DNA of 22,500 nucleotides from Paulinella micropora (lineage: Eukaryota > Cercozoa > Imbricatea > Euglyphida > Paulinellidae): positions 42,501 to 65,000 of the forward strand of contig WBZZ01006221.1 in assembly GCA_019918135.1 (NCBI GenBank). Reading direction: 5' to 3'. Each line of letters starts with the position of its first letter. Position 1 is the first letter of the stretch. Under the pieces are notes generated by a model. The model was given only the letters and a program-made list of their open reading frames with translations, made no database searches and was not told where the DNA came from. The position numbers and the translations under genes were made by a program. Of this stretch, positions 6,069-15,216 are shown one piece after another.

Positions 6069-9050
6069 TCAGGATTCTTGCATGCTTAAGAGATATGCTT
6101 TGAGTTCCTTTTTGAATTCTGCTTTGTATGAGATATCTCTTAGGTGCTCTGGCAGCTTATCCCATTGTGCTTGTGCTGCTCTGCTGTATTGAACCGTCGT
6201 TGAGTCGTTGTACATGTGTTTCTTTGATGACCGCCTAGTGTTGTAGTTATGAACAGCTGTGATTGGTCGGATATTGTTGTAGTGAAGGGGAAGGAAAGCC
6301 TTGAAGGCTGGGTAAATAAGGGAGTGTGCATCCATGCATACGCTGTACTTATACATGTTAAGTATGTTGAGTAAGCGTAGTTTGGCAAAAAGAGGCTTGG
6401 TAGGTGTTCTCCATGATTTGAGACATATCAGACGGACTATACGTTTTTGGATGATAATGAGTGGATGTGGATGTATAATGGTGTTGTAGTCATCAGATCC
6501 CCATATAGAGATACCATACATAAGTAGGGGGTATACATGTGCATAGTAAAGTTGGAAGAGGATGTGAGTGGGAAGTAGGCTGTTCACATAACGAAACATT
6601 TGGACGAATGGTTGAAGGCGGAATATAATAGATTGTATATGTTCACGGAAGGACAGGTTGCTTTGGATGATTGTACCTAATACTTTTACCTTTCGTTCTT
6701 GTTGGAGCCTCTTGCCGTCGATAGTCAAGTCGAGCTGCACCTTCTGTTCGTGCTTGTGGAAGATAGTGTAGGTGGTTTTGGTGGGGTTGGGTACTAGGTT
6801 ATGTCTGTAGAAATAGTTGACAAGGTTCGTTGTATCAGTTTGTGCTTGCTCTTGGAGTTGTTCTTTATTCTTAGCAGCAATGATAAGTGTGGTGTCATCT
6901 GCGTATGCAAAGACTGTCCCGTGTGTTAGTGAAAGTATAATATCATTGATGTATAGAATGAAGAGCGTTGTTGAGAGTGTGCTACCTTGCGGGATCCCAT
7001 GTGTGATCTTGCGTGGATAAGAACGAGCATATTGGGTAAATACTGTTTGGTATCGTTTTGTGAGGTATGATTTAAAAAAGGTAGTGGTGTTATCGCTAAA
7101 ATTTATATTATTTCGTAGTTTATGGATCAGTGTTTCATGATCTATAGTGTCATAGGCTTTCGATAGGTCAATAAATAGAGCAAGTACATACCTTCCTGGG
7201 CCTTTGAGGTTTTGGATGTGATTTAAGATGGTTTGTGTAGTGATTGTTGTGTTCGAGTGTGGTCGGAAGGCGTATTGAGTTCGGGAGAGGATGTCGTACC
7301 TGGTAAGGTGGGCCATCAGTTGCTTGTTGAGTATAGTGTCAAAGACCTTAGCAATAATCGGCAGTAGCGAGATAGGTCTGTAATTCTCAGGCAGCGTTCT
7401 ATCTTTAGCTTTATATATTTCAATAACTTTAGTTATTTTTAGTGCATCAGGGTATTGGTTATGTTCTATAGCTTTATTAAAGAGCGTTGTTAATATCGGG
7501 GCAATGTACTTTGTAAGGTCTTGCATGATGGCTGGTTTTATTTTGTTTATATCTTCTGCTTTGTTTCTGTTAATTGCTTTCAGTGTATCAACTACATCAT
7601 CCTGCAAAATGCGTTTGAGTGTAAAGGGAGGCAGTTTTCTCTGTGTTAGGTCTATTTCCTCTTCTCTGACTTTATGTTCTTGGGGGATTTGGGCACTGAC
7701 CTTGGAGCCGACCGTCGTGTAGTGTCTGTTGAGTGCATTGGCAATACCTTTGGGGTCGGTGATTACCTTATCATCTACGCGGAGTTGGGTGGGCGAGGTC
7801 TTCAGACCTTGTGTCTGTGGGATCAGCTTTCTCAACGCATTCATACGTTTTTTTGGATCGTGACTTAGTTTTTCCATTAAGGTAGTCATGTATGCTTTCT
7901 TAGCTTTCTTAATCTCTCTATTAGTTTTATTTCTATGCTTATTATACTTAGTTCTATTACTTTTAACTGGGCATGCTATTTTTATTTCATACAGTTCTCT
8001 TTGTTTCTTAATCATGGCTCTAATTTCATTATTGCACCATGGTTTCCATTTTCGTTTCTTTACACGCTTTTCATATTTTTCTACCACTGCCTTAATAGCT
8101 GTATGTATTTTATTTATATAATTATTAGGAGTATCGTTATTTAGTTCTGGGTCAAGAACTTGCTTAAGTTCATAAATTATTTCTTCTGTTATTATTTCCT
8201 TCTTGTCTTCATATCTCTTATTTCTTAGGATTTTATTATTATTTTTCTTATGTGTGATTGGGGTGTGAAAGATAGCATAGATGGGATGGTGATCAGAGAT
8301 GCATGTAGGTAAGACATCAGATGTGATATCGCAGGTGAGTGTCGTTAATATAACATCAAGCAATGTATGGCTCTTTGCTTTGCGGGTGGGATTTTTGATT
8401 GTGGTGAAGAGGTTGTTGATTGCAAGGAAGTCACATACCTGTTTTGTAGGGCGCAAGAGATCAAGGTTAAGGTCACCAACAATCGTGATGCTCGTGTGTG
8501 GGGAGGCAGAGAGGATACCTTGCATGTAGTTTTGGAGCTCTTGGAAGAAAGCGCAGTCGTAGGATTGTGAGAGTGGTCTTTTGTAGATATGGAATATGGT
8601 GTGGATTGGATTATTTTTATGTTCTGTGCTGTGTATCTGCATGATTACGCCAGAGGCTTTTGAGATTTTAGATTCAGAGATTGTGATGTGCATATCGTTT
8701 TTATAGTAGACCGACACATCTGTGGTATGATAGGATGTGTATGTTGGGATTGGGAAGTGAGTGTGTGGTGTACCTGGTGTTATTTTTGATTCCGTAAGTG
8801 ATATAATGTCTGGGATGAAGTGAGTGCAGTCAGGGTTGGATAGATGGTTAAGTAGGGTTTGGTGGCTTCCTGTTATACCACGGATATTCGTATGATATAT
8901 AGAGAAGTGTTTGTTTACCTTGGGGGGAAGAGATGTGAGGTGTGGGTGTATGATTTGTGCTGGTGGGTGTGGTGCATTGTTGCAATTGGGTTGAGTCTGT
9001 TCTGGTAGGTGTTCCAGGGGTAGGGGGTTGGGCTGTAATAAGGAGCTCAT
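6069..9050 (-). CDS. ORF2: endonuclease-reverse transcriptase, intact (993 aa)
   Basis: This protein nicks the target and copies the element RNA into DNA at the nick. The N-terminal apurinic-type endonuclease (about residues 48-265) shows HTNIRG with Asn55, LTES with Glu87, GDLNLD at 192-197 and SDHHP at 252-256. The reverse transcriptase (about 480-800) shows NYRPISLLP at 556-564, AFRPHSNT near 594, FIDLSKAYD with Asp628, GIPQGS at 685-690, YADD at 716-719 and KVLG at 789-792. The C-terminal region carries HNYNTRRSS at about 934-942 and WDKLPEHL, typical of Jockey-superfamily elements. I see no RNase H domain or CCHC knuckle. ATG at 9050 follows the ORF1 stop by one codon in the same frame. 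A two-residue His-Pro repeat near 860 comes from a 6-bp duplication. The length is usual for the group. Confidence 0.95.
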   Translation of the reverse strand: MSSLLQPNPLPLEHLPEQTQPNCNNAPHPPAQIIHPHLTSLPPKVNKHFSIYHTNIRGITGSHQTLLNHLSNPDCTHFIPDIISLTESKITPGTPHTHFPIPTYTSYHTTDVSVYYKNDMHITISESKISKASGVIMQIHSTEHKNNPIHTIFHIYKRPLSQSYDCAFFQELQNYMQGILSASPHTSITIVGDLNLDLLRPTKQVCDFLAINNLFTTIKNPTRKAKSHTLLDVILTTLTCDITSDVLPTCISDHHPIYAIFHTPITHKKNNNKILRNKRYEDKKEIITEEIIYELKQVLDPELNNDTPNNYINKIHTAIKAVVEKYEKRVKKRKWKPWCNNEIRAMIKKQRELYEIKIACPVKSNRTKYNKHRNKTNREIKKAKKAYMTTLMEKLSHDPKKRMNALRKLIPQTQGLKTSPTQLRVDDKVITDPKGIANALNRHYTTVGSKVSAQIPQEHKVREEEIDLTQRKLPPFTLKRILQDDVVDTLKAINRNKAEDINKIKPAIMQDLTKYIAPILTTLFNKAIEHNQYPDALKITKVIEIYKAKDRTLPENYRPISLLPIIAKVFDTILNKQLMAHLTRYDILSRTQYAFRPHSNTTITTQTILNHIQNLKGPGRYVLALFIDLSKAYDTIDHETLIHKLRNNINFSDNTTTFFKSYLTKRYQTVFTQYARSYPRKITHGIPQGSTLSTTLFILYINDIILSLTHGTVFAYADDTTLIIAAKNKEQLQEQAQTDTTNLVNYFYRHNLVPNPTKTTYTIFHKHEQKVQLDLTIDGKRLQQERKVKVLGTIIQSNLSFREHIQSIIFRLQPFVQMFRYVNSLLPTHILFQLYYAHVYPLLMYGISIWGSDDYNTIIHPHPLIIIQKRIVRLICLKSWRTPTKPLFAKLRLLNILNMYKYSVCMDAHSLIYPAFKAFLPLHYNNIRPITAVHNYNTRRSSKKHMYNDSTTVQYSRAAQAQWDKLPEHLRDISYKAEFKKELKAYLLSMQES

Positions 9051-9056
9051 GGCTTA
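9048..9056 (-). promoter_or_regulatory. ORF1 stop / ORF2 start junction TAA-GCC-ATG
   Basis: On the coding strand the ORF1 stop TAA, one GCC codon and the ORF2 ATG are consecutive triplets in one frame. The GCC gives the ATG a G at -3. Copies 1, 3 and 4 have the same nine bases (at 4102-4110, 13784-13792 and 18786-18794). The layout is compatible with termination-reinitiation, as known for some silkworm telomeric LINEs, or with stop readthrough giving an ORF1-ORF2 fusion. The sequence alone does not decide. Confidence 0.7.
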
Positions 9057-10016
9057 CTGCGGTGCCTCACTGGCAGGGAACGTCGAACTGGAACTAGACA
9101 TGGTTGTATTTCCTGACCTGTTGGTCCTTGGGGAGGCAGATGAGTGATCTGACTCACAGTTCTTGAAGTGGTTCTTCAAGTATCGAATATGAGTCAAGCG
9201 TTGGATCTTAAATCTGTTCTCACTCTCTCGTGGGCGTAGATATATCTCACCATCTGTGGTCCACACTGCTGCCACGAAATTTGGGTAGTCCTTCATGAGT
9301 TGCTTTGTGTGGTCAAGGAGTTTGCGTGTTTCAGGTGACAAGCTCTCTTTACACATGATGTGGTAATCTTTACCCGTGTAATTCTGCAAGCGTGGCGTGA
9401 TTTGCGAGATTTGCTTGTGCTGGGGATGCGAAGATTTATCGTACCGGACGAAATTTTTCTTCAGCTGATTACTTGCAAACCGGACTTTTATCGCAGGCGT
9501 GGTTTTTGCTGTTTCCGGGTTGTACATCTTTGCTGCATGGTCCGAGATCATTCTTTTGCAAAGTAATATGTCACCATCCTTACAGTCCATACCTTTCGCT
9601 TTCATTAAAGCTGTTACTATTTTCTGAGTTTGTTTTTGAGTTTCTTTGGAATCATATGGAATTCCGGTGATTATCGCGGTGTCCAAAGATTCGTTGTTTG
9701 GGAGTACTACCGGTGGTTCTTCCCTTTTATGTAACGGGAAACTTTCATGCAAATTGCTGTTTGCGAGATTAAAGGGTTGTTTCCAGCTGCCTTGAAGTGT
9801 GTTGTTGTTGTTGCTGTGTGATGAGGATGCACTGGAAGATTGCATGGACTGGGGTCTGCTCATGCGTGAGGTGGTGCTGTTGTTGGAGGAAAACCTGTTT
9901 CGATCTCGTTCCTCTTTGAGTTCTCTCGTTAGGCTTTCAACTTTTGCCTCACATTGCAGCAGCTTCATGGTCATGTCATGCATTTTTTTCAGCATTTCAT
10001 CCATTTTTTCTTCCAT
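9054..10016 (-). CDS. ORF1, N-terminally truncated copy (320 aa from internal Met)
   Basis: This is a probable RNA-binding chaperone of the element. It matches copy 3 ORF1 from Met63 onward: a coiled-coil-like stretch (MEEKMDEMLKKMHDM to RELKEERDR), a Ser/Asn-rich linker, then a conserved alpha/beta region. That region contains TAIITGIPYD, DILLCKRM, PAIKVRFAS and VWTTDGEIYLRPRE, resembling ORF1 domains of CR1/L2-type elements and perhaps the FP-like superfamily. No zinc knuckle is present. Upstream of Met63 the frame stays open to the truncation at 10057, then meets TAG stops from the (TAG)7 tract. Translation would therefore have to start at Met63, and loss of the basic N-terminus may or may not impair function. 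TAA at 9054-9056 ends it. Confidence 0.85.
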   Translation of the reverse strand: MEEKMDEMLKKMHDMTMKLLQCEAKVESLTRELKEERDRNRFSSNNSTTSRMSRPQSMQSSSASSSHSNNNNTLQGSWKQPFNLANSNLHESFPLHKREEPPVVLPNNESLDTAIITGIPYDSKETQKQTQKIVTALMKAKGMDCKDGDILLCKRMISDHAAKMYNPETAKTTPAIKVRFASNQLKKNFVRYDKSSHPQHKQISQITPRLQNYTGKDYHIMCKESLSPETRKLLDHTKQLMKDYPNFVAAVWTTDGEIYLRPRESENRFKIQRLTHIRYLKNHFKNCESDHSSASPRTNRSGNTTMSSSSSTFPASEAPQ

Positions 10017-10057
10017 CGTTTTTGGCGCGTTTCCGTTGCCGTCGTCTTGTTTTTCAG

Positions 10058-10078
10058 ACTACTACTACTACTACTACT
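10058..10078. repeat. (ACT)7 junction between copies 2 and 3
   Basis: Seven ACT units lie between the CAG of truncated copy 2 and the AGGCCT 3' terminus of copy 3, with tract and flanks identical to 5104-5124. Confidence 0.95.
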
Positions 10079-10257
10079 AGGCCTAGGCCTTCGGTTTAAT
10101 GAAGTTAACAATTTAACCTCTGGTCGATCCATACAAATCGTTAGCTCAAGAGCTATTGATTTAACTAGATGGTGACCTACGTCTCAAGTTATTAAAGATA
10201 ATGAGAAATTATTAAAATATTAAAGTATTAAAATAAAATGACTTAGATTAAAATATT
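10079..10257 (-). other. Copy 3 3'-terminal block
   Basis: The terminal block has the intact AGGCCTAGGCCTTCGG end and both short inverted repeats, as in copy 1. Confidence 0.85.
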
Positions 10258-10381
10258 AAATAAAATAATAATAATAATAATAATATAATAATAATAATGT
10301 ATATAATAATAATATAATATAATAAATAATAATAATAATATATATAATAATAATAATTAATAATAATATATAATTAAAATA

Positions 10382-10430
<49 letters not shown>
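10258..10430. repeat. (AAT)n/(ATA)n and (TA)n tracts in copy 3 3' UTR
   Basis: Irregular mixtures of AAT, ATA and TA units. The ATGGAATTAACAAATATA island seen in copies 1, 2, 4 and 5 is degraded or missing here. No unique insert is present. Confidence 0.88.
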
Positions 10431-10435
<5 letters not shown>

Positions 10436-10482
10436 TTAATCTTTTATGAAGTCAAAGTAAAGTTCTAGTTCAGTGAGGAACG
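10431..10482 (-). other. Copy 3 3' UTR conserved 52-nt motif
   Basis: Same island as 697-748, followed here by only nine or ten A and then AAT/TA units. Confidence 0.7.
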
Positions 10483-10530
10483 AAAAAAAAAATAATATAT
10501 AATAATAATATATATATATATGTATATATA

Positions 10531-10643
10531 TGTTGAAAGAGTTATATTCTCACTCAGTACTATATATTATATATATACATAAATATATATAATATATATA
10601 TTTATATATATATGTTGAAAGTGTTATATTCTCACTCAGTACT
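10531..10643 (-). repeat. Copy 3: pair of 31-nt direct repeats in A/T repeats
   Basis: Repeats at 10531-10561 and 10613-10643. The TA-rich spacer between them is the same as in copy 4, including its interruptions (TACATAAATATA), which supports a recent common origin of the two 3' ends. Confidence 0.8.
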
Positions 10644-10650
10644 ATATATA

Positions 10651-10811
10651 ACGGTGGCACTCGCAAAAGCTGGTAGACACGAGGTGACTCCCCAAGGGGG
10701 TTTGGCCAACCACACTCCGGCTTAGGATGTGATCAACGCTGAACTTGTCCCACACTCAGGTATCATCTGATGATGAGGTGTCCAACGCCCTCTTTAGGCC
10801 CGTAGGCAGTG
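10651..10811 (-). other. Copy 3 3' UTR conserved core
   Basis: Same ~160-nt core as 931-1092, with no difference noticed. Confidence 0.65.
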
Positions 10812-13786
10812 TCAGGATTCTTGCATCCTTAAGAGATATGCTTTGAGTTCCTTTTTGAATTCTACTTTGTATGAGATATCTCTTAGGTGCTCTGGCAGCT
10901 TATCCCATTGTGCTTGTGCTGCTCTGCTGTATTGACCCGTCGTTGAGTCGTTGTACATGTGTTTCTTTGATGACCGCCTAGTGTTGTAGTTATGAACAGC
11001 TGTGATTGGTCGGATATTGTTGTAGTGAAGGGGAGGAAAGCCTTGAAGGCTGGGTAAATAAGGGAGTGTGCATCCATGCATACGCTGTACTTATACATGT
11101 TAAGTATGTTGAGTAAGCGTAGTTTGGCAAAAAGAGGCTTGGTAGGTGTTCTCCATGATTTGAGACATATCAGACGGACTATACGTTTTTGGATGATAAT
11201 GAGTGGATGTATAATGGTGTTGTAGTCATCAGATCCCCATATAGAGATACCATACATAAGTAGGGGGTATACATGTGCATAGTAAAGTTGGAAGAGGATG
11301 TGAGTGGGAAGTAGGCTGTTCACATAACGAAACATTTGGACGAATGGTTGAAGGCGGAATATAATAGATTGTATATGTTCACGGAAGGACAGGTTGCTTT
11401 GGATGATTGTACCTAATACTTTTACCTTTCGTTCTTGTTGGAGCCTCTTGCCGTCGATAGTCAAGTCGAGCTGCACCTTCTGTTCGTGCTTGTGGAAGAT
11501 AGTGTAGGTGGTTTTGGTGGGGTTGGGTACTAGGTTATGTCTGTAGAAATAGTTGACAAGGTTCGTTGTATCAGTTTGTGCTTGCTCTTGGAGTTGTTCT
11601 TTATTCTTAGCAGCAATGATAAGTGTGGTGTCATCTGCGTATGCAAAGACTGTCCCGTGTGTTAGTGAAAGTATAATATCATTGATGTATAGAATGAAGA
11701 GCGTTGTTGAGAGTGTGCTACCTTGCGGGATCCCATGTGTGATCTTGCGTGGATAAGAACGAGCATATTGGGTAAATACTGTTTGGTATCGTTTTGTGAG
11801 GTATGATTTAAAAAAGGTAGTGGTGTTATCGCTAAAATTTATATTATTTCGTAGTTTATGGATCAGTGTTTCATGATCTATAGTGTCATAGGCTTTCGAT
11901 AGGTCAATAAATAGAGCAAGTACATACCTTCCTGGGCCTTTGAGGTTTTGGATGTGATTTAAGATGGTTTGTGTAGTGATTGTTGTGTTCGAGTGTGGTC
12001 GGAAGGCGTATTGAGTTCGGGAGAGGATGTCGTACCTGGTAAGGTGGGCCATCAGTTGCTTGTTGAGTATAGTGTCAAAGACCTTAGCAATAATCGGCAG
12101 TAGCGAGATAGGTCTGTAATTCTCAGGCAGCGTTCTATCTTTAGCTTTATATATTTCAATAACTTTAGTTATTTTTAGTGCATCAGGGTATTGGTTATGT
12201 TCTATAGCTTTATTAAAGAGCGTTGTTAATATCGGGGCAATGTACTTTGTAAGGTCTTGCATGATGGCTGGTTTTATTTTGTTTATATCTTCTGCTTTGT
12301 TTCTGTTAATTGCTTTCAGTGTATCAACTACATCATCCTGCAAAATGCGTTTGAGTGTAAAGGGAGGCAGTTTTCTCTGTGTTAGGTCTATTTCCTCTTC
12401 TCTGACTTTATGTTCTTGGGGGATTTGGGCACTGACCTTGGAGCCGACCGTCGTGTAGTGTCTGTTGAGTGCATTGGCAATACCTTTGGGGTCGGTGATT
12501 ACCTTATCATCTACGCGGAGTTGGGTGGGCGAGGTCTTCAGACCTTGTGTCTGTGGGATCAGCTTTCTCAACGCATTCATACGTTTTTTTGGATCGTGAC
12601 TTAGTTTTTCCATTAAGGTAGTCATGTATGCTTTCTTAGCTTTCTTAATCTCTCTATTAGTTTTATTTCTATGCTTATTATACTTAGTTCTATTACTTTT
12701 AACTGGGCATGCTATTTTTATTTCATACAGTTCTCTTTGTTTCTTAATCATGGCTCTAATTTCATTATTGCACCATGGTTTCCATTTTCGTTTCTTTACA
12801 CGCTTTTCATATTTTTCTACCACTGCCTTAATAGCTGTATGTATTTTATTTATATAATTATTAGGAGTATCGTTATTTAGTTCTGGGTCAAGAACTTGCT
12901 TAAGTTCATAAATTATTTCTTCTGTTATTATTTCCTTCTTGTCTTCATATCTCTTATTTCTTAGGATTTTATTATTATTTTTCTTATGTGTGATTGGGGT
13001 GTGAAAGATAGCATAGATGGGATGGTGATCAGAGATGCATGTAGGTAAGACATCAGATGTGATATCGCAGGTGAGTGTCGTTAATATAACATCAAGCAAT
13101 GTATGGCTCTTTGCTTTGCGGGTGGGATTTTTGATTGTGGTGAAGAGGTTGTTGATTGCAAGGAAGTCACATACCTGTTTTGTAGGGCGCAAGAGATCAA
13201 GGTTAAGGTCACCAACAATCGTGATGCTCGTGTGTGGGGAGGCAGAGAGGATACCTTGCATGTAGTTTTGGAGCTCTTGGAAGAAAGCGCAGTCGTAGGA
13301 TTGTGAGAGTGGTCTTTTGTAGATATGGAATATGGTGTGGATTGGATTATTTTTATGTTCTGTGCTGTGTATCTGCATGATTACGCCAGAGGCTTTTGAG
13401 ATTTTAGATTCAGAGATTGTGATGTGCATATCGTTTTTATAGTAGACCGACACATCTGTGGTATGATAGGATGTGTATGTTGGGATTGGGAAGTGAGTGT
13501 GTGGTGTACCTGGTGTTATTTTTGATTCCGTAAGTGATATAATGTCTGGGATGAAGTGAGTGCAGTCAGGGTTGGATAGATGGTTAAGTAGGGTTTGGTG
13601 GCTTCCTGTTATACCACGGATATTCGTATGATATATAGAGAAGTGTTTGTTTACCTTGGGGGGAAGAGATGTGAGGTGTGGGTGTATGATTTGTGCTGGT
13701 GGGTGTGGTGCATTGTTGCAATTGGGTTGAGTCTGTTCTGGTAGGTGTTCCAGGGGTAGGGGGTTGGGCTGTAATAAGGAGCTCAT
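10812..13786 (-). pseudogene. Copy 3 ORF2, one C-terminal frameshift
   Basis: The frame is open from ATG 13786 through the endonuclease (HTNIRG, LTES, GDLNLD, SDHHP) and reverse transcriptase (NYRPISLLP, FIDLSKAYD, GIPQGS, YADD, KVLG) domains. One base is missing at about 11031-11036 (GGGAGG against GGGAAGG in copies 1, 2 and 5). Translation then leaves the conserved frame and ends at 10883, giving 967 residues with an altered last ~50 and no HNYNTRRSS motif. The normal C-terminal frame persists downstream to the stop at 10812. The same deletion is in copy 4. The catalytic domains are intact, so partial activity cannot be excluded. Confidence 0.9.
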
Positions 13787-13789
13787 GGC

Positions 13790-14938
13790 TTACTGCGGTG
13801 CCTCACTGGCAGGGAACGTCGAACTGGAACTAGACATGGTTGTATTTCCTGACCTGTTGGTCCTTGGGGAGGCAGATGAGTGATCTGACTCACAGTTCTT
13901 GAAGTGGTTCTTCAAGTATCGAATATGAGTCAAGCGTTGGATCTTAAATCTGTTCTCACTCTCTCGTGGGCGTAGATATATCTCACCATCTGTGGTCCAC
14001 ACTGCTGCCACGAAATTTGGGTAGTCCTTCATGAGTTGCTTTGTGTGGTCAAGGAGTTTGCGTGTTTCAGGTGACAAGCTCTCTTTACACATGATGTGGT
14101 AATCTTTACCCGTGTAATTCTGCAAGCGTGGCGTGATTTGCGAGATTTGCTTGTGCTGGGGATGCGAAGATTTATCGTACCGGACGAAATTTTTCTTCAG
14201 CTGATTACTTGCAAACCGGACTTTTATCGCAGGCGTGGTTTTTGCTGTTTCCGGGTTGTACATCTTTGCTGCATGGTCCGAGATCATTCTTTTGCAAAGT
14301 AATATGTCACCATCCTTACAGTCCATACCTTTCGCTTTCATTAAAGCTGTTACTATTTTCTGAGTTTGTTTTTGAGTTTCTTTGGAATCATATGGAATTC
14401 CTGTGATTATCGCGGTGTCCAAAGATTCGTTGTTTGGGAGTACTACCGGTGGTTCTTCCCTTTTATGTAACGGGAAACTTTCATGCAAATTGCTGTTTGC
14501 GAGATTAAAGGGTTGTTTCCAGCTGCCTTGAAGTGTGTTGTTGTTGTTGCTGTGTGATGAGGATGCACTGGAAGATTGCATGGACTGGGGTCTGCTCATG
14601 CGTGAGGTGGTGCTGTTGTTGGAGGAAAACCTGTTTCGATCTCGTTCCTCTTTGAGTTCTCTCGTTAGGCTTTCAACTTTTGCCTCACATTGCAGCAGCT
14701 TCATGGTCATGTCATGCATTTTTTTCAGCATTTCATCCATTTTTTCTTCCATCGTTTTTGGCGCGTTTCCGTTGCCGTCTTGTTTTTCAGTTTCCTCGGT
14801 TGTTTTGCTGAGTTTTCCGAATTTTTTTTTCGGTGGATTCAATTCGAGCATGTTTCGCTGGTATGTTGTTGTTGTTGGATTGTCTGAGGTGTTTGCTCTT
14901 GATGGTGTTGATGGTTTTGCTCTCTTCTGGGAGGACAT
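13790..14938 (-). CDS. ORF1, complete (382 aa)
   Basis: The only full-length ORF1 in the window. Residues 1-60 are basic and Ser/Thr/Pro-rich with a Lys cluster (PPKKKFGKLSK). Residues 63-103 form a likely coiled coil for multimerisation. Residues 104-140 are a Ser/Asn-rich linker. About 173-345 form a conserved mixed alpha/beta region (TAIITGIPYD, DILLCKRM, PAIKVRFAS, WTTDGEIYLRPRE) likely to bind nucleic acid, and the tail is Ser-rich. The role, by family analogy, is to coat element RNA. The start at 14938 is the first ATG after an in-frame TAG of the junction repeat. The stop TAA is one codon before the in-frame ORF2 ATG. No CCHC motif is present. Assignment as ORF1 is secure; the fold is inferred. 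Confidence 0.9.
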   Translation of the reverse strand: MSSQKRAKPSTPSRANTSDNPTTTTYQRNMLELNPPKKKFGKLSKTTEETEKQDGNGNAPKTMEEKMDEMLKKMHDMTMKLLQCEAKVESLTRELKEERDRNRFSSNNSTTSRMSRPQSMQSSSASSSHSNNNNTLQGSWKQPFNLANSNLHESFPLHKREEPPVVLPNNESLDTAIITGIPYDSKETQKQTQKIVTALMKAKGMDCKDGDILLCKRMISDHAAKMYNPETAKTTPAIKVRFASNQLKKNFVRYDKSSHPQHKQISQITPRLQNYTGKDYHIMCKESLSPETRKLLDHTKQLMKDYPNFVAAVWTTDGEIYLRPRESENRFKIQRLTHIRYLKNHFKNCESDHSSASPRTNRSGNTTMSSSSSTFPASEAPQ

Positions 14939-14964
14939 GATGCTTTTTGAATAATTTCCCGTGA
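14939..14964 (-). promoter_or_regulatory. Copy 3 residual 5' leader
   Basis: Only 26 nt separate the ORF1 ATG from the (TAG)n tract. This is very short for a LINE 5' UTR, so either the copy is slightly 5'-truncated, or the family has a minimal leader and relies on a promoter in ORF1 or in the 3' end of the upstream neighbour. I see no clear promoter motif. Confidence 0.5.
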
Positions 14965-14982
14965 ACTACTACTACCACTACT
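14965..14982. repeat. Imperfect (ACT)n junction between copies 3 and 4
   Basis: Reads (ACT)3 ACC (ACT)2, 18 bp. Unlike the other internal junctions it has an ACC interruption. Similar ACC interruptions occur in the left-hand flank microsatellite (221-320), so this may be a remnant of genomic target sequence. Confidence 0.92.
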
Positions 14983-15183
14983 AGGCCTAGGCCTTCGGTT
15001 TAATGAAGTTAACAATTTAACCTCTGGTCGATCCATACAAATCGTTAGCTCAAGAGCTATTGATTTAACTAGATGGTGACCTACGTCTCAAGTTATTAAA
15101 GGTAATGAGAAATTATCAAAATATTAAAGTATTAAAATAAAATGACTTAGATTAAAAATATTAAAATAAAATAAAATAATAAT
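14983..15183 (-). other. Copy 4 3'-terminal block
   Basis: The terminal block has an intact AGGCCTAGGCCTTCGG end. Small private changes are present (AAAGGTAATGAG, ATTATCAAA). It leads into A/T-rich DNA and AAT units. Confidence 0.85.
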
Positions 15184-15216
15184 AGCTTCTCAATTAGCAT
15201 AATAATCTACATGTCT
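15184..15216. other. Unique ~33-bp insert at the (AAT)n of copy 4
   Basis: A short non-repetitive piece (starts AGCTTCTCAATTAGC, ends ATGTCT) with AAT units on both sides. It differs from the inserts in copies 2 and 5 and is absent from copies 1 and 3. Confidence 0.65.

Larger units (their letters stand above)
5125..10057 (-). mobile_element. Copy 2: non-LTR retrotransposon with intact ORF2
   Basis: This copy is about 4.9 kb. It carries an uninterrupted 993-codon ORF2, an ORF1 missing only its N-terminal ~50 codons, and a ~940-bp 3' UTR. The UTR is lengthened by a unique 167-bp insert and a 53-nt A homopolymer. Its coding sequence is nearly identical to that of copy 3, including variants not shared with copies 1 and 4. 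It is the most capable ORF2 source in the window. Confidence 0.94.
10079..14964 (-). mobile_element. Copy 3: longest copy, with complete ORF1
   Basis: About 4.9 kb. It is the only copy whose 5' end extends past the ORF1 start codon, with 26 nt of leader (14939-14964) before a (TAG)n tract. ORF2 is complete apart from one deleted base near its C-terminal end. Coding sequence is almost identical to copy 2, whereas the 3' UTR and ORF2 3' end carry variants shared with copy 4. It may be full length or very nearly so. Confidence 0.93.
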
